Positions 14,845 through 15,769 of a stretch of 15,769 nucleotides of DNA are shown piece by piece. Where the stretch lies: positions 2,694,280 to 2,710,048 of the forward strand of contig CP070758.1 in the NCBI GenBank assembly GCA_020348925.1, in the 5' to 3' direction. Under the pieces are notes generated by a model that saw only the letters and a program-made list of their open reading frames with translations, did not search any database and had not been told where the DNA came from. Position 1 is the first letter of the stretch. Each line of letters opens with the position of its first letter. This DNA comes from Gemmatimonadota bacterium (GTDB taxonomy: Bacteria; JBHIER01; G020348925). The position numbers and the translations under genes were made by a program.

Positions 14845-15769
14845 TTATTTCATAAGCACCATCCTCTTCGTAGCCGTAAAATCTCCGGCCCTCAGCGTGC
14901 AGAAATAGACTCCGCTGGCCACCTCACTGCCATTATCATTCTTACTATCCCAGGTGGCCGTGTAGTATCCCGCCTCCCGCTCCTCATCCACCAGGGTTCG
15001 CACCTCCTGGCCCAGCATATTGTAAATCTTCAGGGTGGTGTGGTTCCGGTCTCCGGTCTCCCGTCTCCGGTCTCCATCTGCGTCCGGCAGGGAGAATCGG
15101 ATGTGGGTGGTGGGATTGAACGGATTCGGATAATTCTGACTCAAACTGTACGTCGTAGGCAGGACATCCGTCAGCTCGGCCGAGAGGACACCACCGGCGT
15201 TAAAGACGAGAGGCGCCCCCACAGAGCCGTGATCGGCGTCAACTTCGAAGGTCAATGTCTCAGAGACGGGCCGGATCACCTCGGCACTGGCATCGAAGGC
15301 CTCGAACTCGACCGTCTCGCCGGCCACCTCGTTGCTGTGGATCATGAGAAAGACGAGACTGCGATCGATGCCCGCTATATACTGCGGCCGGGCCACGCCC
15401 CGGCACTCGCCCTCCACAAAAGCGCCGATGACGTCCCCCTCGTCCCTCGACTCATTTTCGTTGACAGAAACAACACCGGTGACCGTCATGTTGTACTGAT
15501 AGGCGTGGGGGTCCACGGACCAGTCAGGACCGTTCAGCATAATGTTCCGACCACCAACGACCTTCGTACCCCAGGCCATCACGTCGGCCGCTTTTGTATG
15601 AATATCGTGTTCAGAAGCGAATTCGTACCGCGCGATCGGGCTTGACAGCGGGTAGGAAAAGTAGTCAGAATCCGGTTTACTGAGGTAGAGCTTGTACCCG
15701 AGACCCGGCTCCATCATCTTCAGACTGCCGATCCATTTTCCGTCCGCTTCCACATACTGAGCGAATTCA
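14845..15769 (-). CDS. T9SS-exported secreted protein, 5' end beyond the right edge
   Basis: The frame is open to the right edge (it reads ...EFAQYVEADGKWIGSLKMMEPGLGYKLYLSK...), so the start is outside the window; the GTG at 15753 is only an internal codon. The first part resembles the 'W.G.L..M.PG.GY' module of FCB secreted proteins. It is followed by an Ig-like domain with DEGDVIGAFVEGECRGVA, residues typical of that family. The last 95 or so residues are a T9SS type A sorting domain (QNYPNPFNPTTHIRF, GQEVRTLVDE, ASGVYF, KRMVLMK), which directs outer-membrane translocation and surface anchoring. A heptamer-repeat insert lies in the loop after the strand IRFSLP. The gene ends with TAA at 14847-14845 and is followed by non-coding repeats. 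Its catalytic or binding function, if any, lies off the window. Confidence 0.88.
   Translation of the reverse strand, partial: EFAQYVEADGKWIGSLKMMEPGLGYKLYLSKPDSDYFSYPLSSPIARYEFASEHDIHTKAADVMAWGTKVVGGRNIMLNGPDWSVDPHAYQYNMTVTGVVSVNENESRDEGDVIGAFVEGECRGVARPQYIAGIDRSLVFLMIHSNEVAGETVEFEAFDASAEVIRPVSETLTFEVDADHGSVGAPLVFNAGGVLSAELTDVLPTTYSLSQNYPNPFNPTTHIRFSLPDADGDRRRETGDRNHTTLKIYNMLGQEVRTLVDEEREAGYYTATWDSKNDNGSEVASGVYFCTLRAGDFTATKRMVLMK
15046..15073 (-). repeat. Heptamer microrepeat inside the T9SS tail of gene A
   Basis: Four tandem 7-mers on the plus strand: ccggtct, ccggtct, cccgtct, ccggtct. The coding strand is purine-rich and encodes DGDRRRETGDRNH, between the strands IRFSLP and TTLKIYN. Confidence 0.85.

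Noticed and set aside
14845-15753. Gene A starting at the GTG at 15753
   Set aside because: The frame is open upstream to the window edge, there is no signal peptide at this point, and the sequence starts in the middle of a known module.

Overview
The window carries five genes, all on the minus strand, and all five look like exported or cell-surface proteins. Read in the direction of transcription (high to low coordinates) they are: (A) the 3' end of a secreted protein with a type IX secretion (T9SS) C-terminal sorting domain, cut by the right edge; (B) a 2,259-residue giant with a signal peptide, a 55-residue repeat domain that is probably a beta-propeller, an 18-unit thrombospondin type-3 calcium-binding array, Ig/NEW3-like domains, two cohesin-like domains, a dockerin-like pair and a T9SS sorting domain; (C) a protein of about 677 residues that starts with the 'INYQGRL' surface-protein domain and ends with a peptidase-G2/tail-fibre-like chaperone domain plus a coiled coil; (D) a 1,132-residue paralogue of the C-terminal part of B with a different N-terminus; and (E) the 5' part of a protein made of 92-residue Kre9/Knh1-like repeats, cut by the left edge. 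No housekeeping genes, RNA genes, CRISPR arrays or transposases were seen.

The organism is most likely an uncultured member of the FCB group (Bacteroidota/Fibrobacterota/Latescibacterota/Zixibacteria-like lineages). This rests on three T9SS tails of the form 'QNYPNPFNPxT ... GQEVR.LVDE ... ASGVYF ... MVLMK', the 'INYQGRLVD' domain, the 'SPNGGExW' repeats and moderate GC. The phylum cannot be fixed from this window.

Layout: 1-625 gene E; 626-873 AT-rich intergenic; 874-4272 gene D; 4273-4475 short intergenic; 4476-6509 gene C, with a possible in-frame upstream start at 6614; 6615-7681 a 1.07-kb non-coding stretch packed with hairpins, a 75-bp exact direct repeat, an octamer microrepeat and two terminators; 7682-14461 gene B; 14462-14844 a 383-bp non-coding stretch with foldback elements and microrepeats; 14845-15769 gene A. 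The genes probably form a surface-protein island: large adhesive or scaffold proteins secreted by the Sec system and, for A, B and D, passed on to T9SS.

The most unusual observation is a family of 7-8 bp tandem microrepeats. They sit in the non-coding gaps, and heptamers with three different sequences also sit in frame in the same loop of all three T9SS sorting domains. The second is that B and D share one chassis of about 950 residues (NEW3-like, cohesin, Ig-like, cohesin, dockerin, T9SS tail) carrying different N-terminal heads.
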